Origin: Pedobacter borealis DSM 19626
GTDB taxonomy: Bacteria > Bacteroidota > Bacteroidia > Sphingobacteriales > Sphingobacteriaceae
Length of the DNA stretch: 62,675 nucleotides
Assembly (NCBI RefSeq): GCF_000708285.2
Contig: NZ_JAUG01000017.1
Coordinates: 1 to 62,675, forward strand
Direction: 5' to 3'
Positions 1-8,230 of the stretch are shown piece after piece (position 1 is the first letter of the stretch; each line of letters starts with the position of its first letter). A program made the position numbers and the translations under genes. A model generated the notes under the pieces. It made no database searches. It saw only the letters and a program-made list of their open reading frames with translations, and was not told the DNA's origin.

Positions 1-37
1 TTTTGTGGCGTTTTAATCAAGTTTTCTGTTAAGACGG

Positions 38-109
38 TCGTCACCCTGAATTTATTTCAGGGTCTTTCACGCTAAAAAGATGCTGAAATAAATTCAGCAG
101 GACGATAAA
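38..109. repeat. REP-like double hairpin, copy 1
   Basis: Two adjacent palindromes, ACCCTGAATTTATTTCAGGG and GCTGAAATAAATTCAGC, are flanked by outward GTCGTCA and GACGA ends. The same design recurs at 5787-5855, 54532-54638, 58041-58118 and 62529-62560, always between genes. This is a dispersed intergenic repeat of REP/BIME type; its function is not known from the sequence. Confidence 0.75.
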
Positions 110-147
110 GCGGGATTAGGCGTAAATAAGATATAATTTTCAGCAAA

Positions 148-167
148 TAATTATCGAACTCAGGTTA
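148..167 (-). repeat. Recurring CCTGAGTTCGATAATTA motif, copy 1
   Basis: Read on the minus strand, this site contains AACCTGAGTTCGATAATTA. Near-identical copies lie at 18747-18765 and 54468-54488, both also between genes. It is not palindromic, unlike the other repeats of the window. Confidence 0.5.
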
Positions 168-431
168 ATTGATAAACCCAGCCATAACTTATGTGTTTTT
201 ATGACCTTTAATCCCCCTCTTTTTTACTATTTAGAATAATTCCAAATTACTTAATCGCCTGCCCAAATTACAATTAAGGGTTGTTTTTTGCTATTTTTGT
301 TTAAACCAAAAAACTCGGCCCTATTGGCTCAGTAAACGCAAATTAATATACAAAAACAGTATTCTTTTTTGTAAAAAGCGGGTGTAGATTTTGTTGCACA
401 ATCTTATAACAAAAAGAATAAAATAGCTAAG

Positions 432-3197
432 ATGAGTATTTATAACGATTATATCCAGGAGATTGAAGACAGAAAAGCTCAAGGTCTTCATCCCAAACCT
501 ATTGATGGAGCAGAATTACTGAGTGAAATCATCGATCAAATCAAAAATGTAAATAATTTTAACAGGGCAGATGCTGTTAATTTTTTCATATACAACACCT
601 TGCCGGGCACTACCGGAGCTGCTGGTGTAAAAGCAGAGTTTTTAAAAGAAATTATTTTAGGTGGAACTATCGTTGCAGAAATCACACCTGATTTTGCTTT
701 CGAACTGTTATCGCATATGAAGGGCGGATCTTCTATCAAAGTTTTGTTAGACATTGCACTGGCCGATAATGGCGACAAAGCCCATAAAGCTGCAGATGTA
801 CTTAAAACACAGGTTTTCTTATACGATGCCGATACCGATCGTTTAAAAGATGCTTACAACAATGGCAATGCCATTGCTAAGGAAATATTAGAAAGTTATG
901 CCAGGGCTGAGTTCTTCACTAACCTTCCCGAAGTACCAGAAGAAATCAAAGTGGTAACTTTTATTGCTGGTATTGGCGATATTTCTACAGATTTATTGTC
1001 TCCTGGTAACCAGGCACACTCTCGTTCAGATCGCGAGTTGCATGGCAAATGCATGATTACGCCAGAGGCTCAGGAGGAAATTAAAGCGTTACAGGCGCAA
1101 CACCATGATAAAAGTGTAATGCTGGTAGCTGAAAAAGGTACCATGGGTGTAGGTTCTTCACGTATGTCGGGGGTAAACAATGTTGCACTTTGGACGGGTA
1201 AAAAATCTAGCCCTTATATTCCATTTGTGAACATAGCCCCAATTGTAGGTGGTACCAATGGTATTTCTCCAATTTTCTTAACAACAGTTGATGTAACAGG
1301 CGGTATTGGTATCGACCTTAAAAACTGGGTAAAGAAAACGGATGAAAATGGCAATGTTATCCGTAACGAAAATGATGAGCCGGTTTTAGAGCAGGTTTAT
1401 TCTATAGAAACGGGTACAGTACTTACCATTAATACAAAAACTAAAAAATTATACAATGGAGATCAAGAGCTGATCGACATTTCAAAAGCGTTGACACCGC
1501 AAAAAATGGAATTTATCAAAGCTGGTAGTTCTTACGCTATCGTTTTTGGTAAAAAAATCCAAACTTTTGCAGCTAAAACTTTAGCTATCGAACCTTCGCT
1601 AGTGTTCGCCCCTGCTAAAGAGGTATCTATTGAAGGGCAAGGTTTAACGGCTGTAGAAAAAATCTTCAATAGAAATGCGGTGGGTTTAACACAGGGCAAG
1701 GTTTTACATGCTGGCTCTGACGTTCGTGTAGAAGTAAACATTGTAGGTTCTCAAGATACAACAGGTTTGATGACCGCTCAGGAATTAGAAGCGATGGCTG
1801 CTACAGTTATTTCTCCTATTGTTGATGGCGCTTATCAATCTGGCTGTCATACTGCATCTGTTTGGGATAAAAAAGCACAGGCAAACATCCCTAAATTGAT
1901 GAAGTTCATGAACGACTTCGGCGTAATTACTGCCCGCGACCCTAAAGGCGAATATCATTCAATGACAGATGTTATTCACAAGGTACTGAACGACATTACT
2001 ATTGATGAGTGGGCAATTATCATCGGTGGTGATTCGCACACGCGTATGTCTAAAGGTGTAGCTTTCGGTGCAGATTCTGGTACGGTGGCATTGGCATTGG
2101 CAACTGGTGAGGCTTCTATGCCGATTCCTGAGTCGGTAAAAGTAACATTCAAAGGTCAAATGAAAGAACACATGGATTTCCGTGATGTAGTTCATGCGAC
2201 GCAATTGCAAATGTTGCAACAATTTGATGGCGAAAACGTATTCCAGGGCCGTATCATCGAGGTACACATTGGCACTTTATTAGCTGATCAGGCTTTTACC
2301 TTTACAGACTGGACAGCTGAGATGAAAGCAAAAGCATCTATCTGTATTTCGCAAGACGATACTTTAATCCAATCGTTAGAAATTGCTAAAAACCGTATTC
2401 AAATCATGATAGACAAGGGTATGGACAACCATAACCAGGTTTTACAAGGATTGATCAATAAAGCAAACAAACGTATTGAAGAAATTAAAACCGGTATCAA
2501 GCCAGCTTTAATGCCAGATGATAATGCCAAATATTATGCAGAAGTAGTTATTGACCTGGATATCATCAACGAGCCAATGATTGCCGATCCGGATGTAAAC
2601 AATGCAGATGTTTCTAAACGTTATACGCATGATACCATCAGAGACTTAACCTTTTATGGTGGCGATAAAAAAGTAGACCTTGGTTTCGTAGGTTCTTGTA
2701 TGGTACATAAAGACGATTTGAAAATCGTTTCTCAGATGTTGAAAAACGTAGAGACACTAACTGGTAAAGTAGAGTTCAAAGCACCGTTGGTAGTTGCAGC
2801 CCCTACTTACAACATCATCGATGAGTTGAAAGCAGAAGGCGATTGGGAATATTTACAAAAATACTCTGGATTTGAGTTCAGCGATGCTTTACCTAAAGCT
2901 GCAGCGCGTACCGAATATGAGAACATCATGTACTTAGAACGCCCGGGCTGTAACCTTTGTATGGGTAACCAGGAGAAAGCGGCTAAAGGCGATACTGTAA
3001 TGGCTACGTCAACCCGTTTATTCCAGGGCCGCGTAGTGGAAGATAAAGATGGTAAAAAAGGAGAGTCTTTATTGGCATCAACACCGGTAGTGGTTCTTTC
3101 TGCTATTTTAGGTCGTATTCCAAGCATTGAGGAATATAAAGTAGCGGTAGAAGGCATCAACTTAACCAAGTTCACGCCTATTTCTACAAAACAATAA
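432..3197 (+). CDS. acnB: Aconitate hydratase B (bifunctional aconitase / 2-methylisocitrate dehydratase)
   Basis: This is a 921-residue protein of the AcnB family. It interconverts citrate and isocitrate via cis-aconitate in the cytosolic TCA cycle, and family members also act on 2-methylaconitate in propionate breakdown. The [4Fe-4S] cysteines are visible at residue 756 (VGSCMVH) and residues 840 and 843 (PGCNLCMGN). The swivel domain precedes the catalytic domains, as is usual in AcnB. It is somewhat longer than E. coli AcnB (865 residues). A terminator follows, and a second, unrelated-type aconitase lies 195 bp downstream. The ATG start is the first in frame and is preceded by an AT-rich leader with no strong ribosome binding site. 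Confidence 0.96.
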   Translation: MSIYNDYIQEIEDRKAQGLHPKPIDGAELLSEIIDQIKNVNNFNRADAVNFFIYNTLPGTTGAAGVKAEFLKEIILGGTIVAEITPDFAFELLSHMKGGSSIKVLLDIALADNGDKAHKAADVLKTQVFLYDADTDRLKDAYNNGNAIAKEILESYARAEFFTNLPEVPEEIKVVTFIAGIGDISTDLLSPGNQAHSRSDRELHGKCMITPEAQEEIKALQAQHHDKSVMLVAEKGTMGVGSSRMSGVNNVALWTGKKSSPYIPFVNIAPIVGGTNGISPIFLTTVDVTGGIGIDLKNWVKKTDENGNVIRNENDEPVLEQVYSIETGTVLTINTKTKKLYNGDQELIDISKALTPQKMEFIKAGSSYAIVFGKKIQTFAAKTLAIEPSLVFAPAKEVSIEGQGLTAVEKIFNRNAVGLTQGKVLHAGSDVRVEVNIVGSQDTTGLMTAQELEAMAATVISPIVDGAYQSGCHTASVWDKKAQANIPKLMKFMNDFGVITARDPKGEYHSMTDVIHKVLNDITIDEWAIIIGGDSHTRMSKGVAFGADSGTVALALATGEASMPIPESVKVTFKGQMKEHMDFRDVVHATQLQMLQQFDGENVFQGRIIEVHIGTLLADQAFTFTDWTAEMKAKASICISQDDTLIQSLEIAKNRIQIMIDKGMDNHNQVLQGLINKANKRIEEIKTGIKPALMPDDNAKYYAEVVIDLDIINEPMIADPDVNNADVSKRYTHDTIRDLTFYGGDKKVDLGFVGSCMVHKDDLKIVSQMLKNVETLTGKVEFKAPLVVAAPTYNIIDELKAEGDWEYLQKYSGFEFSDALPKAAARTEYENIMYLERPGCNLCMGNQEKAAKGDTVMATSTRLFQGRVVEDKDGKKGESLLASTPVVVLSAILGRIPSIEEYKVAVEGINLTKFTPISTKQ

Positions 3198-3230
3198 GAA
3201 ACAAATAAACATATTTTTTGTTAATAAAGC

Positions 3231-3264
3231 ACAAAGGCTGTCCCATAATAGGATAGCCTTTTTA
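3231..3264 (+). terminator. Rho-independent terminator after acnB
   Basis: AAGGCTGTCC and GGATAGCCTT form a GC-containing stem (one G-T pair) around a short loop, followed by a run of T. It suggests that acnB is transcribed separately from the downstream aconitase. Confidence 0.75.
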
Positions 3265-3392
3265 TTTACACTAACAATTGAATAGAATGGTTTTAAATAA
3301 CATAATTTGACAAATCTTAAAAATAAGTATATTAAAAATTGTTTAATTTAGTTAGTGTTGTTATTGACAATAATTTTTAAAAAAAATAAAGT

Positions 3393-5672
3393 ATGGCTTT
3401 TGATATAGACATGATTAAAAAGGTTTATGCAAGCTTTGGCAGCCGCGTTGAGGCTGCGCGTAAAGTGGTTGGCAGACCTTTAACATTATCTGAAAAAATA
3501 TTGTATACACACCTTTGGGATGGAGATCCTAAAACGGCGTTTAAACGTGGCTCTGACTACGTAGATTTTGCACCAGATCGGGTTGCGATGCAGGATGCAA
3601 CAGCTCAAATGGCATTATTGCAATTTATGCAGGCTGGTCGCCCACAAGTGGCTGTGCCTTCTACAGTTCATTGCGATCACTTAATTACGGCTAAAGAAGG
3701 TGCTGCAATAGATTTACCTCATGCTAAAACCGAAAGTGCCGAAGTTTTTGATTTCTTATCTTCTGTATCGAACAAATACGGTATCGGTTTCTGGAAACCA
3801 GGTGCTGGTATTATTCATCAGGTCGTTTTAGAAAATTATGCTTTTCCAGGTGGAATGATGATCGGAACCGACTCGCATACCGTAAATGCGGGTGGTTTGG
3901 GTATGGTTGCTATTGGAGTTGGTGGTGCTGATGCCTGCGATGTAATGGCGGGTTTACCTTGGGAGCTTAAATTCCCTAAATTAATCGGCGTAAAATTAAC
4001 AGGAAAATTAAACGGCTGGACTGCCGCTAAAGATGTAATTCTTAAGGTTGCGGGTATCCTTACCGTAAAAGGTGGTACAGGTGCAATTGTAGAATATTTT
4101 GGCGATGGTGCTATTAACTTAAGCTGTACGGGTAAAGGTACCATTTGTAACATGGGTGCCGAAATTGGTGCTACTACTTCTACTTTTGGTTATGATGACA
4201 GTATGGAACGTTATTTACGCGCAACAGGCAGAAATGAAGTTGCTGATGAAGCAAATAAAATAAAGGAATATTTAACAGGTGATGCTGAAGTTTATGCTGA
4301 TCCGGAAAATTATTTCGATCAGGTTATTGAGATCGATCTGGATACTTTAGAGCCTTACCTAAATGGCCCTTTCACACCAGATTTAGCTACTCCGGTTTCG
4401 CAGATGAAAGTTGAGGCAGAGAAAAACGGCTGGCCTTTAAAAGTAGAATGGGGATTGATCGGTTCTTGTACCAACTCTTCTTACGAGGATTTATCAAGAG
4501 CAGCCTCTATCGCAAACCAGGCTATTGCAAAAGGTTTGGTAACCAAATCGGCATTCGGTATCAACCCCGGATCTGAGCAGGTACGTTATACTGCAGATCG
4601 TGATGGTTTCCTAAAAACTTTCGAAGATTTAGATGCAACAATTTTCACCAATGCCTGCGGACCATGTATTGGGATGTGGGACCGTACCGGGGCAGAAAAA
4701 GCAGAAAAAAATACGATCGTACACTCGTTTAACAGAAACTTTGCTAAACGTGCAGATGGGAACCCTAATACTTTCGCTTTCGTGGCTTCACCAGAAATGG
4801 TTGCTGCAATTGCAATTTCAGGTAATTTAGGCTTTAATCCATTAACTGACACTTTAACAAACGATAAAGGCGAACAGGTTAAATTAGATCCACCTACAGG
4901 TTTTGAACTGCCAACAAAAGGTTTCGCTGTAGAAGATGCAGGTTATCAGGCGCCAGCAGCTGATGGTTCATCCGTTCAGGTTTTGGTTTCCCCAACTTCA
5001 CACCGTTTACAATTGTTAGATCCATTTACCCCTTGGGAAGGCACCGACTTAAAGGGTTTAAAACTTTTAATCAAAGCCAAAGGTAAGTGTACAACAGATC
5101 ATATCTCAATGGCTGGTCCATGGTTAAAATTCCGTGGTCACTTAGATAACATTTCTAACAACATGCTCATTGGGGCGGTTAACTATTTCAACGATAAAAC
5201 AGATAACGTTAAAAATGAATTAACGGGTGAATATGGCCCGGTTCCTGCAACGCAACGCGATTATAAAGCTGCTGGCATAGGCTCTATTGTTGTTGGTGAC
5301 GAAAACTATGGCGAAGGTTCATCACGTGAACATGCCGCTATGGAACCTCGCCATTTAGGTGTTCGTGCTGTATTGGTAAAATCTTTTGCCCGTATCCACG
5401 AAACTAACCTGAAGAAACAAGGTATGTTAGGTTTAACCTTTGCAGATAAAGATGATTATGATAAAATCTTAGAGGATGATACCATCGATATCGTAGGCTT
5501 AACAGAATTTGCTCCAGATAAACCATTAACATTAGTATTACACCATGCTGATGGTACCCAGGAGCAATTCGTGGTTAACCACAGTTATAACGATCAACAA
5601 ATCGAGTGGTTTAAAGCTGGTGGTGCGCTAAATATTATTCGGGCTGAAGCAGCGGCTAAGGCATCGCTTTAG
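3393..5672 (+). CDS. acnA: Aconitate hydratase, mitochondrial/AcnA type
   Basis: This 759-residue protein belongs to the aconitase A superfamily and resembles the mitochondrial enzyme in length and order of domains. The iron-sulfur cysteines are at residues 359 ([10 protein letters not shown]), 422 and 425 ([10 protein letters not shown]). The C-terminal swivel domain carries the conserved [15 protein letters not shown] motif around residue 645. It performs the same citrate-isocitrate reaction as AcnB, so this locus encodes two isoenzymes side by side. The intergenic gap of 195 bp contains a terminator and AT-rich DNA, consistent with its own promoter and separate regulation. The symbol acnA is used by family; the mitochondrial-type subfamily is also called ACO. 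Confidence 0.94.
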   Translation: MAFDIDMIKKVYASFGSRVEAARKVVGRPLTLSEKILYTHLWDGDPKTAFKRGSDYVDFAPDRVAMQDATAQMALLQFMQAGRPQVAVPSTVHCDHLITAKEGAAIDLPHAKTESAEVFDFLSSVSNKYGIGFWKPGAGIIHQVVLENYAFPGGMMIGTDSHTVNAGGLGMVAIGVGGADACDVMAGLPWELKFPKLIGVKLTGKLNGWTAAKDVILKVAGILTVKGGTGAIVEYFGDGAINLSCTGKGTICNMGAEIGATTSTFGYDDSMERYLRATGRNEVADEANKIKEYLTGDAEVYADPENYFDQVIEIDLDTLEPYLNGPFTPDLATPVSQMKVEAEKNGWPLKVEWGLIGSCTNSSYEDLSRAASIANQAIAKGLVTKSAFGINPGSEQVRYTADRDGFLKTFEDLDATIFTNACGPCIGMWDRTGAEKAEKNTIVHSFNRNFAKRADGNPNTFAFVASPEMVAAIAISGNLGFNPLTDTLTNDKGEQVKLDPPTGFELPTKGFAVEDAGYQAPAADGSSVQVLVSPTSHRLQLLDPFTPWEGTDLKGLKLLIKAKGKCTTDHISMAGPWLKFRGHLDNISNNMLIGAVNYFNDKTDNVKNELTGEYGPVPATQRDYKAAGIGSIVVGDENYGEGSSREHAAMEPRHLGVRAVLVKSFARIHETNLKKQGMLGLTFADKDDYDKILEDDTIDIVGLTEFAPDKPLTLVLHHADGTQEQFVVNHSYNDQQIEWFKAGGALNIIRAEAAAKASL

Positions 5673-5708
5673 TAGACTGAAGTCCGAAATTTGGATAAAA
5701 ACAATATC

Positions 5709-5743
5709 AATCCCGTTCTGTTAAATCAGAACGGGATTTTTTT
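5709..5743 (+). terminator. Rho-independent terminator after the second aconitase
   Basis: A perfect stem AATCCCGTTCTG / CAGAACGGGATT with a short loop is followed by a T tract. Confidence 0.9.
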
Positions 5744-5786
5744 ATTACTAAAATTCATCACTCCAGTTTACAAAGTATATTAGAGA

Positions 5787-5855
5787 CGTCACCCTGAATT
5801 TATTTCAGGGTCTATATTGCAGGAAAGATGCTGAAATAAATTCAGCATGACGATC
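5787..5855. repeat. REP-like double hairpin, copy 2
   Basis: Same two palindromes as at 38-109 (ACCCTGAATTTATTTCAGGG, then GCTGAAATAAATTCAGC) with a different short spacer. The arms are conserved while the spacer varies, which points to an element maintained for its hairpins. Confidence 0.75.
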
Positions 5856-5860
5856 GTATT

Positions 5861-6231
5861 AGGCAGCGTAAGGATATAGTGAAGCATGAGAACAAACCTT
5901 AATAGCTTTACTGGCCCTGCGCTTCAAAAGATCAAATAAGCATTTTCTTTTTTTCGGAAAGCAGTTGCAGCAGTTCTTGGGTTGGGGTTAGTCCCGCTAA
6001 TGCTGCTGCTGGTTGAAGGAACCAGCATTCGCGTATATCGGGGTTTAGATGGCAGAGACAGAGGTGCTTTTCACACAAAGATTCCCTGGATGCCATGAGG
6101 GGAAGTTTGCCTTCCTTGCAGGAAATGAGCTTTCTAGCCCTGGGTGGAGCGGCATCCCTGAAGCGCAGCTTAAGGATACAGCGAAGCACGGGAGCAAACT
6201 TTTAATAGCTGCTACTGACCCTGCGCTTCAA
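5861..6231. repeat. Two copies of a 70-bp intergenic element
   Basis: The segments 5861-5933 and 6160-6231 are imperfect copies of each other, sharing AAGGATA, GAAGCA, TTAATAGCT and CCCTGCGCTTCAA. The second copy is bounded by a perfect inverted repeat, GAAGCGCAG at 6160-6168 and CTGCGCTTC at 6221-6229, so the whole unit could fold as a long stem-loop. The DNA from 5673 to 6306 has no convincing gene; open frames crossing these repeats are chance products. Confidence 0.5.
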
Positions 6232-6306
6232 GAAAAGACTTGTATAATTAGATTGCTTCACACCATCACAAAAGCCCCTTCTTCGTTCGCAATGACGAGC
6301 TTTGTA

Positions 6307-6741
6307 TTATTCAAACTCATAACCGCAATTGTAGCAATGATGACATTTATTGGCCTTAATGGGTGTAGTTAGGGTTAAAAAGGCAAGTATGGTTGCCCAA
6401 ATACTATATTTTTTATCGGTAGCCATTCCATAATCCACATTGGTAGATCCACATTTTTCACAAACTGTTTTATCTTCCACTGGTTCTTCTTCACCAACAA
6501 TTTCATCTGATGATTCAAAAGCCAAACTATTGTCTTCAGCTAGTAAAGCATTAATGGCTTCTACATCTCTTTCAAAAACAATGAGTTTTACCCCGCCAAT
6601 GGCCTGATTGTAATTTAAGGTTGCAACATTTTCATCCGCAAGGAAACAGGCAAATCCACTATCTTCCAATTTAGCTTTAATAATATTGGCCTCCATTGGA
6701 TTGTAATAGGTGCTGTAAACTACTGTTCTATCATTCATCAA
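6307..6741 (-). CDS. DUF2007 protein with C-terminal zinc ribbon
   Basis: This is a 144-residue cytosolic protein. Residues 8-70 match the DUF2007 'putative signal transducing protein' fold, seen in the run YSTYYNPMEANIIKAKLEDSG. Residues around 95-140 hold two CxxC-type pairs (CEKCGS and CHHCYNCGYEFE) that should form a zinc ribbon. The zinc ribbon is known in some family members; the biological role is not established. It lies 51 bp downstream of the beta-glucosidase on the same strand, so co-transcription is possible but not implied by function. Confidence 0.8.
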   Translation of the reverse strand: MMNDRTVVYSTYYNPMEANIIKAKLEDSGFACFLADENVATLNYNQAIGGVKLIVFERDVEAINALLAEDNSLAFESSDEIVGEEEPVEDKTVCEKCGSTNVDYGMATDKKYSIWATILAFLTLTTPIKANKCHHCYNCGYEFE

Positions 6742-6792
6742 CCAAACTTAAGAATTTGTTTAATAATGAAGAAGAAAACAGCCATATATCAA

Positions 6793-8130
6793 CTAACTTT
6801 TTAGGAAATTTTGCCACCAATAGCCCGAATCTTTAATGCTGCGCTCCTGGGTTTTAAAATCGTTATAAATCAATCCAAAGCGGGCAGTAAATCCTTCAGT
6901 CCACTCAAAATTATCCATTAATGTCCAGGCCATATAACCGGTTACATTTACACCTTCCTTTTTGAGCTTTAGCAGTGCATTTAAATAAAGTTTAAAATAT
7001 TCGATCCGTTCAGGGTCTTCTACCCTACCATTGATCAATTTATCATGATAAGCAGCACCATTTTCGGTGATTAGGATATTTTTGACATTGGGGTAAGCGG
7101 CAAACTGTTTCACGATATTATAGAAACTATCAGCATTTACCTCCCATCCCATTGCGGTATGGGGCTTTTTTCTGCTCTTGGCTTTTACCTCCCAGGCCTG
7201 AATAACCGGAATAAAGGCATTATACTTAACCACCAAAGGGAAATAATTTTGAAGACCAATAAAGTCAAAATCAAATTTCATCCGTTCGTGAAGCCGCCAG
7301 GTACCATATTCGATCTGAAATTTCTCTAACACATCCCAATTGGCAGTGGGAAACCCCATGCCCTGTGTAGGTTCTACAAAAAGGCGGTTCATTAGGCAAT
7401 CTACCCGTTTTGCAGCAAGGATATCGCTATCACTCTGGGTACTTGGAACTACTTCCGAGCAAGAAAAAGTAGTTCCGATATTAGCCTTGCTAATTTCTGC
7501 ACGTAAAATCTTGCCCCCATCTGCCTGGGCCAGTGCAGTATGTAATACTGCTGAAAAGAAATTACCTAACCCTGTTTTCCCCGGGGCATGAACGCCTAAC
7601 ATATACCCCAAAGAAGTATAACCGAAAGGCTCATTCAACACAATCCAGTTTTTTACCTTATCGCCGTATTCTAGCGCACAGATACTCACAAAAGCATTAA
7701 ATGCAGCATTGATGCTAAAGCTTGTCCAGCCGCCCTCATCTTCTAGTGCCTGCGGCAAATCCCAATGATAAAGGGTAATATAGGGGATAATTCCATGGGT
7801 TAAACATTCATCGATAAGATTGTGATAAAAACGGATGCCTTCCTGGTTAATCTCTCCCCTACCTGCAGGTAAAATGCGCGACCAGGCAATAGAAAACCTA
7901 AACACTTTAAAGCCCAGCAGTTTAACTAAAGCTACATCTTCAGCATACCGGTGATAAAAATCGCAAGCAGGATCTAATTTGTGATTCTTTTTTATTTTTC
8001 CATTTTTCGCCGTAAAGGTATCCCAAATGGAAGGGCCTTTACCATATTGGGTGGCTGTACCTTCTATTTGAGCCGCAGCGGTAGCCACACCCCACAAAAA
8101 ATTCTGACCAAAATCGCTTGCATTAATCAT
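6793..8130 (-). CDS. Glycoside hydrolase family 1 beta-glucosidase
   Basis: This 445-residue enzyme is a GH1 TIM-barrel glycosidase that cleaves terminal beta-glucosyl (or related) residues with retention. The acid/base glutamate is E167 in LNEPF and the nucleophile is E356 in ITENG. The N-terminal FLWGVATAAAQIEG signature and the C-terminal NFEWTEGF sugar-binding segment are intact. There is no signal peptide, so it should act in the cytosol on imported oligosaccharides or glucosides. It is transcribed divergently from the secreted PKD protein. The exact substrate cannot be read from the sequence. Confidence 0.94.
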   Translation of the reverse strand: MINASDFGQNFLWGVATAAAQIEGTATQYGKGPSIWDTFTAKNGKIKKNHKLDPACDFYHRYAEDVALVKLLGFKVFRFSIAWSRILPAGRGEINQEGIRFYHNLIDECLTHGIIPYITLYHWDLPQALEDEGGWTSFSINAAFNAFVSICALEYGDKVKNWIVLNEPFGYTSLGYMLGVHAPGKTGLGNFFSAVLHTALAQADGGKILRAEISKANIGTTFSCSEVVPSTQSDSDILAAKRVDCLMNRLFVEPTQGMGFPTANWDVLEKFQIEYGTWRLHERMKFDFDFIGLQNYFPLVVKYNAFIPVIQAWEVKAKSRKKPHTAMGWEVNADSFYNIVKQFAAYPNVKNILITENGAAYHDKLINGRVEDPERIEYFKLYLNALLKLKKEGVNVTGYMAWTLMDNFEWTEGFTARFGLIYNDFKTQERSIKDSGYWWQNFLKS

Positions 8131-8230
8131 TCGTTATCAATTAATTGCCATAAGTTGCGAGTTTAATATTAATAAATCGTTAACAATTGAAATGATTCGA
8201 AATGAAAACATTTTTTAATATTTTTACGCT

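Larger units (their letters stand above)
1..431. other. Intergenic stretch upstream of acnB
   Basis: No convincing gene is seen here. It holds a hairpin repeat (38-109) and one copy of a short motif that recurs elsewhere in the window (148-167). The sequence TATTTTTG at 292-299 fits the Bacteroidetes -7 box TAnnTTTG, but no TTG lies at the expected distance upstream, so a promoter for acnB is only possible. Confidence 0.5.

Noticed and set aside
1959..2267. Antisense open frame of 102 codons inside acnB
   Set aside because: It lies fully within a strongly conserved gene and has no start signal or family match; it is a shadow of the coding strand, like several others over the aconitases.
5932..6372. 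Open frames of 85 and 107 codons on opposite strands in the aconitase-DUF2007 gap
   Set aside because: They cross the repeated 70-bp elements, overlap each other and the real DUF2007 gene, and their translations have no protein-like pattern.
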